Positions 43,175-52,480 of a DNA stretch of 61,588 bases are shown piece by piece. The translations under genes and the position numbers were made by a program. The notes below the pieces were generated by a model. That model made no database searches. It was given only the letters and a program-made list of their open reading frames with translations, and had not been told where the DNA came from. This DNA comes from Kalymmatonema hyalinum WJT4-NPBG1 (GTDB lineage Bacteria; Cyanobacteriota; Cyanobacteriia; Cyanobacteriales; Nostocaceae): contig JAHHIB010000049.1 of the NCBI GenBank assembly GCA_019359075.1, positions 1-61,588 on the forward strand, read 5' to 3'. Within the stretch, counting starts at the first letter, position 1. Every line of letters starts with the position of its first letter.

Positions 43175-44992
43175 ATGCTAAATAAAAGGGTCCCAAATTT
43201 CTATCACAACTGGCATTCGTCCAGCCTATTTATACTCACCATGATGCTATTTAGCAGCTGGCAGCAACAGCCGTTGTCAGCACAAACGGTGAATACAAAT
43301 CAGGTTCCTCAGCCAGGATTTGAAACTGCCCAAACCGAACCTCCATCAGACATATTCAACCGACCAGAACGAGAAAATCCTCCCCTATTACCCGAAACAC
43401 CTCCAGTCCTCCCACCTCCAGAAAACTTACTTCCATCTCCTCCCCAAACTCCTGCTACTCCCGAAGGAGTTCCGAATGCGTTTCCTGGAACTATCCAAGT
43501 TGAGCGTTTTGAAGTAATTGGCAGCACTGTATTCAGCCGTGAAAAACTAGCTGAGGCAACCAAAAAATTCATCAACAGACCGATTACCTTTGCTGAGTTG
43601 CTCCAAGCTTCTGAAGCAATAACTAAACTTTACAGCGACAAAGGTTACGTCACCTCTGCGGCTTTCCTTCCAGCAGAGCAAACCTACAACGTTAAAGCAA
43701 GTGTCGTCAAAATTCAGGTGGTGGAAGGTCGCTTGGAAAATATCCAGGTTAGAGGGTTGAAGCGGTTGAACCCCAACTATATTCGCAGCCGTTTGCAGAT
43801 CGCAACTGGCAAACCCCTGAACTTGAATAGATTGCTAGAAGCACTGCGACTGCTTCAACTCAATCCATTAATTCAAAATATCTCTGCGGAACTTGCAGCT
43901 GGCTCAACGCTTGGTGGTAACGTGCTAGATGTCACGGTGACGGAGGCAAAAACATTTTCTGCCCAAATTAGCTTAGACAACAATCGTAACCCCAGTATTG
44001 GCAGCTTTCAGCGGCAAATCCAACTTAATCAAGCTAACCTGCTGGGACAAGGAGATAGTTTAAGTGTCGGCTACGCCAATACTGATGGTAGCAACGATGT
44101 CGAAGCTCGCTATACCTATCCTATAAATGCCTACAATGGGACGGTGGAATTTGCCTATAACTATACAGACAGCACTGTTATTGAAGAACCCTTTGATGTA
44201 TTAGATATCGAAGGAAGCTCACAAGATTTTGCTCTAACACTACGTCAACCAATAGTGCAAACCCCCACCGAAGAATTTGCCCTCGGACTGAGCATAAATC
44301 GGCGGGAAAGTGACGTTGGCTTTTTGGAATCCCTCGTCGGCCGCCGTGTGGGATTTCCCCAACCGGGAGCTGATGATGATGGAGAAACTCGCTTATCAAT
44401 ACTGCGGTTTTTTCAAGAGTGGACTCAGCGCAGTAGTCAACAAGTGCTAGCGGCGCGATCGCAATTTAGCTTTGGCTTAGATGTCTTCGATGCTACCACC
44501 AACAACAGTGGACCAGATGGTCGCTTTTTTTCCTGGCGAGGACAGGCACAGTGGGTGCGGCTTTTAGCTCGAGATACCATAGTGCTACTCCGTGCAGATG
44601 CTCAATTAGCCGACAGACCATTAGTTCCTTTAGAGCAGTTTGGTTTGGGAGGACAACGCACGGTACGGGGCTATCGTCAAGACCTGCTATTAACAGATAA
44701 TGCGTTTTTAGCTTCTGCTGAATTAAGGTATCCTATTTTACGAATTCCCGAACTGGGTGGCGTGTTACAAATTACTCCATTTGTTGACTATGGAACAGCC
44801 TCGAATCGCTCTGGAAACCCCAATCTCGACGCTAGTGACCTCGCTTCTGTAGGAGTAGGATTACTGTGGCAAAGCAATAATTTAAGTGCCAGATTTGACT
44901 ACGGCATTCCTCTTGTGGATGTGAGACGCAATGATGAAAGTTTACAAGAGAAGGGTCTATATTTTTCCATTGTTTATACTCAATCATTTTAA
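43175..44992 (+). CDS. ShlB/FhaC/HecB family TpsB outer-membrane transporter
   Basis: About 605 residues. It exports a TpsA exoprotein across the outer membrane. A signal peptide (ending PLSAQ, about residue 32) leads into a proline-rich linker (PPLLPETPPVLPPPENLLP), a POTRA domain (about 105-185: FEVIGSTVFSREKLAEA... KGYVTSAAFLP...VEGRLENIQVRG), a second POTRA-like segment, and a 16-strand-type beta barrel. The conserved VRGYRQD motif (lid-lock Arg) and C-terminal Phe (VYTQSF) are present. It looks intact although its presumed substrate is reduced to remnants here. It lies 124 bases upstream of the CHAT gene in the same direction. Confidence 0.9.
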   Translation: MLNKRVPNFYHNWHSSSLFILTMMLFSSWQQQPLSAQTVNTNQVPQPGFETAQTEPPSDIFNRPERENPPLLPETPPVLPPPENLLPSPPQTPATPEGVPNAFPGTIQVERFEVIGSTVFSREKLAEATKKFINRPITFAELLQASEAITKLYSDKGYVTSAAFLPAEQTYNVKASVVKIQVVEGRLENIQVRGLKRLNPNYIRSRLQIATGKPLNLNRLLEALRLLQLNPLIQNISAELAAGSTLGGNVLDVTVTEAKTFSAQISLDNNRNPSIGSFQRQIQLNQANLLGQGDSLSVGYANTDGSNDVEARYTYPINAYNGTVEFAYNYTDSTVIEEPFDVLDIEGSSQDFALTLRQPIVQTPTEEFALGLSINRRESDVGFLESLVGRRVGFPQPGADDDGETRLSILRFFQEWTQRSSQQVLAARSQFSFGLDVFDATTNNSGPDGRFFSWRGQAQWVRLLARDTIVLLRADAQLADRPLVPLEQFGLGGQRTVRGYRQDLLLTDNAFLASAELRYPILRIPELGGVLQITPFVDYGTASNRSGNPNLDASDLASVGVGLLWQSNNLSARFDYGIPLVDVRRNDESLQEKGLYFSIVYTQSF

Positions 44993-45116
44993 GAGTTACC
45001 AGTTGGGTAGAGAGCGAAGCGAGAATTGGAGTTCTTTTTGCTACCTACTACCTACGACGCGGCTGGTACTGGTTGAATCATAACCACCACTATAAAAATC
45101 AAATGTTTAACAGCTT

Positions 45117-47873
45117 ATGTCTAGACTTATTCTTCTAGCTGCAATTGCCCAAATTGCAGTTGCTACAAGCCCACTTGTGGCAGCTGATCGCGGTAATTAT
45201 CTCCATCAACAAAGCCAGCCGACTCAAGTAGTACAGCAAAGGGATGGCAGACAACTGTTGCAGCAAGGCTTGCAACTCTACCAGACAGAACAGTTCTCAA
45301 GGTCTGTGCAGGTTTTACAACAAGCAGCTAAAACATTTCAAACTCAAGGCGATTTCCTGAATCAAGCCTTATCGTTGAACTATGTTGCATTGGCAAATCA
45401 GCAGCTTGGACAGTTACCCCAAGCAAACACAGCCATAGCAGAGAGTTTGAATCTGTTACAAAAAAATCGGGGAAATTCTAAAGAATACATAAAAGTTCGC
45501 GCCCAAACACTTAATAACCTAGGTCAAATTCAACTAGCCGAAGGAAAATCTGAAAAAGCTCTTGCTAGTTGGGAGGAAGCAACTAGCCTCTACGCTAAAA
45601 ACCGCGATTCAGAAGGCGAGATTGGTAGCAAAATGAACCAGGTTCAGGCACTGCAAGCGTTGGGGCTTTACCGTCGCGCTCGCCTAAGTTTAACAGACAT
45701 AAATAAACTGCTGCAGGCGCAACCCGACTCTCTGCTTAAGGCAAATGGACTGTTAAGCTTGGGTAATGCTCTACGAGTCGTGGGAGTTTTAGACGAGGCA
45801 CAACCACAGGAACAGAAACAACCACAGCCACAGCAAATAGAAAACTTTGGTTCCAAACAAGCCTTAGAGCAAAGTTTGGCAGTAGCTTCTAAACTAAACT
45901 CTGGGGAACTCGTATCACAAATTTACCTGAGTTTGGGGAACACAGCCCAAGCTTTACAAAGGACTGATGCAGCGATGCAGTATTACGGACAAGCTGCTGC
46001 GTCTTCTGCTTCGCCGACAACTCGGCTGGTGGCGCAAATCAATCAACTGCGGTTATCTCTAGAAGAGCCACAACAACAGCCCAAAGAAGTCGGGCAAAAG
46101 GTTTCTTACCAAAATTTGCAGCAAACTTTATTGCCTCAAATTCAATCTCAGCTTGACAGCTTAGCACCTAGTCGTAAGACGGTTTATGCTAGGATTAATT
46201 ATGCCCAAACTCTGGCTTGTCTGAGGCAAAAAAGTGAGGCAAGAGGAACGGCAATAAATGCAATAAATGTAAATTGCCCCAAACAAGAGACATCGGCAGA
46301 AAATATCACAACAAACAATATTCCCGAATGGAAGGCGATCGCCCAAATAGTGGCAACAGCTGTTGAGCAAGCCAAAAGCCTAGAAGACAAGCGTGCCGAA
46401 GCTTATGCCTTGGGGACTCTGGGGGGACTGTACGAGCAGACTCAGCAGTGGAATGATGCACAAAAACTCACCCAGCAAGCTTCAGCACTAGCTGAAAATA
46501 TTCCAGCACCAGATATTGGCTATCGTTGGCAATGGCAGTTGGGTCGTATCCTGAAAACTAAAGGAGATCAAACAGGGGCGAAAGCAGCATACACCAAAGC
46601 TGTTAATAATCTCAAGTCTATACGCGGCGATTTAGTTGCCATGCGCGAGGTGCAATATTCTTTTCAAGAAGAAGTTGAGCCAATCTATCGCGAACTGGTA
46701 AGTTTGTTGTTGCAGTCAGGAAGTAAGCAAACTAGCCAAGATGACCTTGACACAGCTAGAAATGTCATAGAATCACTCAAAGTAGCAGAATTAGACAATT
46801 TCTTCCGTAGAGCTTGTGTAGACACAACACCCGTCCAGATTGACCAAATTGATCGCACAGCAGCAGTCATTTATCCAGTGATTTTGCCGGATCGCGTGGA
46901 GGTCATCGTCTCGCTACCTTCCTCCTCAACCAAGCAGAAACAGAATCAGGACTTACGTCACTACACAAAGGTTCTACCCCAAAAGGAAGTTGAAGACAAG
47001 CTTGAGGAACTGCGGCAAAAATTAGAAACCCGCTCGACTCCAGAGTTTCTGGTTCCATCCCAAGAAATTTATCAATGGATCATTCAACCAATTGAATCGG
47101 AATTGGAAAAACGCCAAATCAAAAACTTGGTGTTTGTCTTGGATGGTCCGATGCGAAGCATCCCTATGGCGGCGTTGTACGATGGAAACAGCTATCTTGT
47201 CCAGAAATATAACATTGCTCTGACACCAGGTTTAGAGCTATTAAACCCCCAACCTTTTGCACGCACTGAACGGCGAACTATTGCGGGTGGACTCAGCGAA
47301 GCTAGCCAAAACTTTCCGGCACTCCCTGCTGTCAAACGTGAACTTGATGAAATCAAATCAACAGTTCGTCAAAGTGAAGTACTGCTTGATAAGCAATTTA
47401 CCACCGAAGCTATTAAAGAGGCTGTTAAGTCGTTGAATGCACCAGTCGTTCACCTGGCAACTCATGGTCAATTTAGTTCTAAAGCAGAAGATACCTTCAT
47501 TTTGACATTTGATGGTCGCGTCAAGGTCAACGAGTTGAGTGACTTACTCAAAACTAGAGCAACCAACCAACGGGGTGCAATTGAGCTACTTGTTCTGAGT
47601 GCTTGCTCAACGGCTGCAGGAGACAACCGAGCCGCATTGGGAATTGCTGGAGTCGCTATCCAGGCTGGGGCACGTAGTACATTGGCATCGCTTTGGGTTG
47701 TAGACGATCAAGCAACTGCTGACATCATGGGTGAGTTTTACAAACAGTTAAGCAGACCCGAAATCACTAAAGCACAAGCCTTAAAGGATGCTCAACTGTC
47801 CTTGTTGAAGAATCCTTTGTACAAGCATCCGTATTATTGGGCACCCTATGTTTTGGTAGGTAACTGGCTATAA
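45117..47873 (+). CDS. Secreted TPR-CHAT domain protein
   Basis: A 918-residue protein with a signal peptide (MSRLILLAAIAQIAVATSPL then VAA), diverged TPRs (about 45-480, for example LQTQGDFLNQALSLNYVALANQQLG) and a C-terminal CHAT protease-like domain (about 590-918). Catalytic His783 lies in HLATHGQF and Cys830 in LSACSTAAG. Compared with the CHAT protein at 26384, its TPRs are old and diverged rather than recently amplified. It follows tpsB by 124 bases in the same orientation, an arrangement I recall as recurrent in filamentous cyanobacteria. It may process or monitor envelope proteins; unproven. Confidence 0.9.
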   Translation: MSRLILLAAIAQIAVATSPLVAADRGNYLHQQSQPTQVVQQRDGRQLLQQGLQLYQTEQFSRSVQVLQQAAKTFQTQGDFLNQALSLNYVALANQQLGQLPQANTAIAESLNLLQKNRGNSKEYIKVRAQTLNNLGQIQLAEGKSEKALASWEEATSLYAKNRDSEGEIGSKMNQVQALQALGLYRRARLSLTDINKLLQAQPDSLLKANGLLSLGNALRVVGVLDEAQPQEQKQPQPQQIENFGSKQALEQSLAVASKLNSGELVSQIYLSLGNTAQALQRTDAAMQYYGQAAASSASPTTRLVAQINQLRLSLEEPQQQPKEVGQKVSYQNLQQTLLPQIQSQLDSLAPSRKTVYARINYAQTLACLRQKSEARGTAINAINVNCPKQETSAENITTNNIPEWKAIAQIVATAVEQAKSLEDKRAEAYALGTLGGLYEQTQQWNDAQKLTQQASALAENIPAPDIGYRWQWQLGRILKTKGDQTGAKAAYTKAVNNLKSIRGDLVAMREVQYSFQEEVEPIYRELVSLLLQSGSKQTSQDDLDTARNVIESLKVAELDNFFRRACVDTTPVQIDQIDRTAAVIYPVILPDRVEVIVSLPSSSTKQKQNQDLRHYTKVLPQKEVEDKLEELRQKLETRSTPEFLVPSQEIYQWIIQPIESELEKRQIKNLVFVLDGPMRSIPMAALYDGNSYLVQKYNIALTPGLELLNPQPFARTERRTIAGGLSEASQNFPALPAVKRELDEIKSTVRQSEVLLDKQFTTEAIKEAVKSLNAPVVHLATHGQFSSKAEDTFILTFDGRVKVNELSDLLKTRATNQRGAIELLVLSACSTAAGDNRAALGIAGVAIQAGARSTLASLWVVDDQATADIMGEFYKQLSRPEITKAQALKDAQLSLLKNPLYKHPYYWAPYVLVGNWL

Positions 47874-47916
47874 GACAATACGGTTCAGTTAAGGTTGATG
47901 TGTAAAAAATCACGTG

Positions 47917-48115
47917 TGTAGAGACGCGCCATGGCGATCCAGCGAGCAGTTCGGAGGAGGGTTTCCCTCCGTAAGAAACTGCGGTGCTGCAGGAGGTGAG
48001 ACCACTGCTGCAGGAGGGTTTCCCTCCGCAGGCAACTGGCGTTCGCGTAGCGTGTCCGGAGGACTCACCCGAAGGGGTCTCCCGCTCTCACGGCGACTGG
48101 CGTCGCGTCTCTACA
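47917..48115. repeat. 199-bp composite repeat with 12-bp perfect terminal inverted repeats
   Basis: TGTAGAGACGCG (47917-47928) and CGCGTCTCTACA (48104-48115) pair perfectly. Inside are two GGAGGGTTTCCCTCC hairpins (near 47953 and 48016) and an inverted copy of the block seen at 12588-12630. No clear target duplication. It links two repeat families in one element. Confidence 0.7.
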
Positions 48116-48315
48116 TTGTGTTCCTGATAAGGGTTCTGGTCTTATCACCAAGCGTATTGGGCTATAAGATGGTTTGTAGCGTCTTATGACTTATCTAGAG
48201 ACGTAGCATGCACTTTCATTATACGTATGGAATTGTCACAAATAACCCTTAGCTAAAGGGTATTGGGCTATAAGAAAATCAAAAGCCAAAAGATTTTTTG
48301 ACTTTTACACTCTAG

Positions 48316-50433
48316 TTAAAAACTTTGCAGAGCATATAAAACTTCTTCTACTGATTGGTATCGCTTTTGGAAGTCAAAGCACACCATTTTGTCTAAAACC
48401 GCAGCTAATTCTTGCGTAGTTTCTGCAAAATGTCGCCAAACAAGTTCTGTTGTAGAGCCTCGTTCGAGGTATTTAGCAGGTGTCCCAGTTAAAGCTTGGA
48501 TAGCAATCATTCCCAAAGCATAAATATCGCTATTCAGCCTTGGCTGTCCCATAAACTGCTCAGGAGGTGCATACCCTACAGTACCCACTGCTACTGTAGG
48601 GTTCTCTGTTGGGTGCTGAGGCTGAATTTGTTTAACAGCGCCAAAGTCAATCAGCACAACTCGTTCATCTTGTTTTCGGCGCATCAAGTTGCTAGGTTTT
48701 ATATCTCGATGGATCACACCGTGACTATGAACAAACTCTAATATCTGCAAAACCTCCTTGAGGAAATCCACCACTTGAGCATCAGAAAAGCGTTTACCGG
48801 GAACCAGTTCTTCATTTAAGCAATGCCCTTCAATATACTCTTGTACAAGGTAAAATTGCCTATTTTCTTCAAAATAAGCCATTAATTGTGGAATCTGCTC
48901 GTGTTGACCCAAAACTTCTAAAATTTCTGCTTCACTTTTAAAAAGACGTCTAGCTACATCTAAAAAGACCTCATCTTTACGGGCAGGTTGCAAGTACTTC
49001 ACCACACATTGAGGATTCCCTGGGCGATGAATATCTTCAGCTAGATAGGTATAACTAAATCCCCCACAACCAAGCAATTCAACGATTTTATAACGCTTAT
49101 TCAGGATTGCTTGTAGTTGTAAGCCATCGCCAGTTTCCGCCTGTGTCTGCGTTCCATAACTTCCACCGTCCCGCAGCAGCGCTTGCAATAGCGAGATGGT
49201 TTCGTTTTGCTCTTGAATCTGCAGGGCAACTTTTTCTTTCTGTTGCTTGTTCTGGAATGCCGTGTAGGCAACAACACCCGCTTCAGCCACAATAAACCCT
49301 AAAATCGGAGATACCACTGGTATCCACCCTGCCTGAGTCAAGATAGCAAAACAGCTTAAAAGCAGTATCCCTAAGCAAGTGATGGTTGCTAGCCCCAAAT
49401 AGAGTGGATGCTGAATGCGCCACGCTACCACTCCACCTACCAAAGTCCAGCCCCACATCCAGAGAATTTGTCCCCATTCAGGAAAAAACCAAAAAAGTCG
49501 TCGTTGGTTTGAAACCGCATCCAGAATTTGACTGACTACGTGAGCATGGATGATAACTCCAGGCATTTTGCCGGAATTATCCTGCAGACCACCGCTATAA
49601 GGTGTGACACGAATGTCTTGGGAACTGGGTGCAGTTGTGCCAATCAAGACAATACGGTTTTTTACCAAACTAGGATTGACGCGGTTCTCTAGCACATCTG
49701 TTATGCTGACTTGTTGAGCAATGCTTTTCTTTGAACGGTAGTTGAGTAATATTTGAAAACCTCGGGTATCTATATTCCGGTACCCTCCTGAATGAGGTTC
49801 TAGAGGTTGAAACACGGTATTACCTAGTTGCATTCCCTGGTCGATGAATTTTGGTTCAATCCTTAAGTAGTTGAGAGCCAGTTGAAATCCGAGGGAAGCT
49901 GGAGTTGCACATTTTGACTTCTCATCAGGGGAAACAATGAGTAGATTCCGCCGAATCACCCCATCTCGATCTTCCAACAGATCGGCGAATCCAACGCCTT
50001 CGGGTGCTATACCTTGTGGAGGTGGTACAGCAGGCTCCCTCTCATCACCAAGTTTGCAAATGCTCACAATCCGCGGACTCTGTTTGAGGCGTGTCAGGAG
50101 CTTTTTGTGACCTGGCTCCACTGGTACATCACGAAAAAAGTCTAAACCGATAACTTTTGCTTGATATTGCTCTAGCTTGCTCAAGACTGTACTCAAAACA
50201 TTGCCATTGGGCGATGACTGCTTTAATTTTTGGATGTCATTTTCAGTAAACGCCACAATTAGAAGGCGAGGATCTGGATTCACATCTGCACGCCTTTGCA
50301 TCATCTGGTCGAAAACTATGAGTTCTGGGTGTTCGAGTACTCCCAACTGTTGAGCCGTAACCAGCAACACGCCTACAATTGCGCTAGCAAAAACCGCAGG
50401 CTGTGTCAGTAGATTTCTTAAACTAGCAAGCAT
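48316..50433 (-). CDS. CHASE2 domain-containing serine/threonine protein kinase
   Basis: About 705 residues; ATG 50433 is preferred over TTG 50439. Layout: N-terminal transmembrane helix (about 12-30), extracytoplasmic CHASE2 sensor (about 35-310, with LIVFDQMMQRRADVNPDPRLLIVAF and RIVLIGTTAPSSQD), three membrane helices (about 315-395), a short coiled coil, and a Hanks-type kinase (about 445-700). The kinase has ELLGCGGFSYTYLA, VVKYL (Lys), VIHRDIKPSNLMRR, LIDFGAVKQ and GTVGYAPPEQF, all intact. It probably senses an envelope signal and phosphorylates Ser/Thr targets. The next genes on the same strand encode two FHA-domain proteins, natural readers of phosphothreonine. Confidence 0.92.
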   Translation of the reverse strand: MLASLRNLLTQPAVFASAIVGVLLVTAQQLGVLEHPELIVFDQMMQRRADVNPDPRLLIVAFTENDIQKLKQSSPNGNVLSTVLSKLEQYQAKVIGLDFFRDVPVEPGHKKLLTRLKQSPRIVSICKLGDEREPAVPPPQGIAPEGVGFADLLEDRDGVIRRNLLIVSPDEKSKCATPASLGFQLALNYLRIEPKFIDQGMQLGNTVFQPLEPHSGGYRNIDTRGFQILLNYRSKKSIAQQVSITDVLENRVNPSLVKNRIVLIGTTAPSSQDIRVTPYSGGLQDNSGKMPGVIIHAHVVSQILDAVSNQRRLFWFFPEWGQILWMWGWTLVGGVVAWRIQHPLYLGLATITCLGILLLSCFAILTQAGWIPVVSPILGFIVAEAGVVAYTAFQNKQQKEKVALQIQEQNETISLLQALLRDGGSYGTQTQAETGDGLQLQAILNKRYKIVELLGCGGFSYTYLAEDIHRPGNPQCVVKYLQPARKDEVFLDVARRLFKSEAEILEVLGQHEQIPQLMAYFEENRQFYLVQEYIEGHCLNEELVPGKRFSDAQVVDFLKEVLQILEFVHSHGVIHRDIKPSNLMRRKQDERVVLIDFGAVKQIQPQHPTENPTVAVGTVGYAPPEQFMGQPRLNSDIYALGMIAIQALTGTPAKYLERGSTTELVWRHFAETTQELAAVLDKMVCFDFQKRYQSVEEVLYALQSF

Positions 50434-50666
50434 AAGCAATTATCAATTTAATATAGAAAAAATTATTATATTTTTTAACTGTTATGAATTCCTAAAAAGT
50501 GCGATTCGCAAGCAGGCGGCTCTGAAAGGGAGCATCGTCCAAAAAGCGGGGACTCCGTGCGATTGGCTTTGCCACTGCCCCTTCGGCGATCGCCCAAAGG
50601 ATCATAGCAATTCGGAGCTTTCCTTTTCCAGGATTTGCGTGTTTCCATTTTTCCATATCATTATCA

Positions 50667-52319
50667 TTATGCATCAATGACAACTCGTCCAATAGGGTAA
50701 GAGATGCAAGTCAGAATGTAGCCTTCCTGACGTTCACTCTCTTCCAAGCCTTCAGGTTCGCCTTCTAAATCGACTTGTCCGTGTAACTTCAACTTTTTGC
50801 AGCTACCACACACTCCAGAACGGCAACTATTGCGAATTTTCAACCCCTGCTGTTCAGCCAAATTGAGAATCGATTCTTCCCCATCACTGTTAACTTCTAT
50901 TCCCGACCTAGAGAAAAGGACACAACATTGGCTGGTGGGATATCTTGCAGCATCGCTCACACTTGAGTCAGAAACAGTTTCTCGGGGCAGATGTATAAAA
51001 TTTTGTTTTGAATTCTGCTCAATATCACGGTTGACAATATAACTCGAAGTGCCTACAACAGTCTGCTTGTGCGTGGAAATAGTAGATTTGGAAGTCTTAC
51101 GCACAGATCCAAAGCTTTCCTCATGGTAGTTTTGCATTGGATAACCAAGAGCTTGCAGCATCGCTTTGACGTTGTCCATAAAACCGTGTGGACCACAGAC
51201 ATACACACTACGCTCCCGAAAATCCGGTGCAACAACTTGGAGCATGGTTGCATCCAACCTGCCAGTTAAACCAAACCATGTCTGTCCGGGTTCTCTACGA
51301 GTCGTGGAAACCGCCAGATGAAAATTCTGATGTCGTGCTGACATCAGTTCTAGTTCTTGCCGGAAAATGAAATCACGCGGAGTGCGGGCACTGTGGAAGA
51401 ATATTATATCACAATCAGAACCAGTATCACACACCCACCGGGAGATGGACATCATCGGTGTGATACCGATACCTGCGCTTAAAAGCAAGATTTTTGGGAA
51501 GGGGTTGGCTAAGCAGGTAAACTTCCCTACTGGTCCTGAGAGCTTGATTTTACTGCCAACAGTGATATTGTCGTGCAACCACTGAGACACGAAACCGTCT
51601 GGTTCTGCGAATGGCGAAGCTGGAGGAACGATACGTTTGATGCTGATTTCTAAGGTATGGGGACGAGAGGGGCTTGAGGAAATGGTGTAGGAACGCGAAA
51701 CCTGTTTGCCATTGATTTCCAGTTTGAGGGTGACAAACTGACCTGGTTTATAAGTAAACAATACCGGAGGATCTGCCACAAAGCGAAAGGTTTTGACATC
51801 ATCTGTTTCATCGATCACACTTATGCAGGTCACTGTTAACTCTCCCTTCACCCAGCGTTGCAACTCCGTTGGTTCTAGCATCGCCAGAGGCATATATTTC
51901 TTGGCAGAAACAGGAGAAGATAGTGGTACTGCCTGAGAGTTCGGCTGACGAAAGCTGAGTTGTTCTCCTTTTTTTTCAACAACTGTTTTGTCTTCTTGTG
52001 ACCCAATTTGTGAAATCATCAGGACAAACCGACCGATTTGAATCGTGTCGCTTGGGTTGAGGAGATAATCCTGATTGATTTGCACCTTTTCGCCATTAAT
52101 CCGGGAACCACCCCTGCTAGCTAAATCAGCAAAATAATAATTTCCATTTTTCATGGAAACTTTACCGTGCATCCGGCTAACTTCAGCACTGTCTAGAACT
52201 AAATCGCAGTTCACAAAGCGACCAATCAGGCACTCTTGATTCGGCTTGCTTTCTGGCTTTAAGTCTACGTCTTTTAGCTGGTCTGGCGTATTAGGATCTA
52301 TTAACTTGATTTTAAGCAT
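50667..52319 (-). CDS. FHA domain-ferredoxin reductase-[2Fe-2S] ferredoxin fusion
   Basis: 550 residues. FHA domain about 20-103, with the GRF, SRMH and RING residues expected to bind phosphothreonine. Linker to about 155. FAD/NAD(P) reductase about 158-400, with RSYTISS for FAD, GIGITPMMS for nucleotide and VYVCGPHGFM at the end. A second linker precedes a plant-type [2Fe-2S] domain with C499, C504, C507 and C538 (CX4CX2C...C). The reductase-ferredoxin part resembles Hcr/phenol-hydroxylase-reductase enzymes, and all cofactor motifs are intact. The FHA domain suggests docking to a phosphoprotein. It lies between the CHASE2 kinase and the membrane polyferredoxin, all on the same strand. Confidence 0.9.
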   Translation of the reverse strand: MLKIKLIDPNTPDQLKDVDLKPESKPNQECLIGRFVNCDLVLDSAEVSRMHGKVSMKNGNYYFADLASRGGSRINGEKVQINQDYLLNPSDTIQIGRFVLMISQIGSQEDKTVVEKKGEQLSFRQPNSQAVPLSSPVSAKKYMPLAMLEPTELQRWVKGELTVTCISVIDETDDVKTFRFVADPPVLFTYKPGQFVTLKLEINGKQVSRSYTISSSPSRPHTLEISIKRIVPPASPFAEPDGFVSQWLHDNITVGSKIKLSGPVGKFTCLANPFPKILLLSAGIGITPMMSISRWVCDTGSDCDIIFFHSARTPRDFIFRQELELMSARHQNFHLAVSTTRREPGQTWFGLTGRLDATMLQVVAPDFRERSVYVCGPHGFMDNVKAMLQALGYPMQNYHEESFGSVRKTSKSTISTHKQTVVGTSSYIVNRDIEQNSKQNFIHLPRETVSDSSVSDAARYPTSQCCVLFSRSGIEVNSDGEESILNLAEQQGLKIRNSCRSGVCGSCKKLKLHGQVDLEGEPEGLEESERQEGYILTCISYPIGRVVIDA

Positions 52320-52426
52320 ACTTATGTGTATTTAAAAACGTTAATGTTAATAATGAATATAAATTCTCTTTGTCTTTGCAATATACTCATATCCACCCTA
52401 GCTCGTGTGACTCGAAACTCAAAAAC

Positions 52427-52473
52427 GCCGCCGTCCAAAGTCCAGGGTGAAAGTATGGACTTTGAACGGCGGC
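52427..52473 (-). terminator. Intrinsic terminator between polyferredoxin and FHA-reductase genes
   Basis: GCCGCCGT (52427-52434) plus CAAAGTCC (52436-52443) pairs with GGACTTTG (52457-52464) plus ACGGCGGC (52466-52473), with one mismatch. Read on the minus strand it is followed by GTTTTTG. It is placed just after the stop of the gene at 52481. Confidence 0.7.
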
Positions 52474-52480
52474 AATATCT

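Noticed and set aside
50492-50692. 66-residue minus-strand frame upstream of the kinase
   Set aside because: Overlaps the end of the FHA-reductase gene, and its sequence resembles a repeat (CCCCTTCGGCGATCGCCC) rather than a gene.
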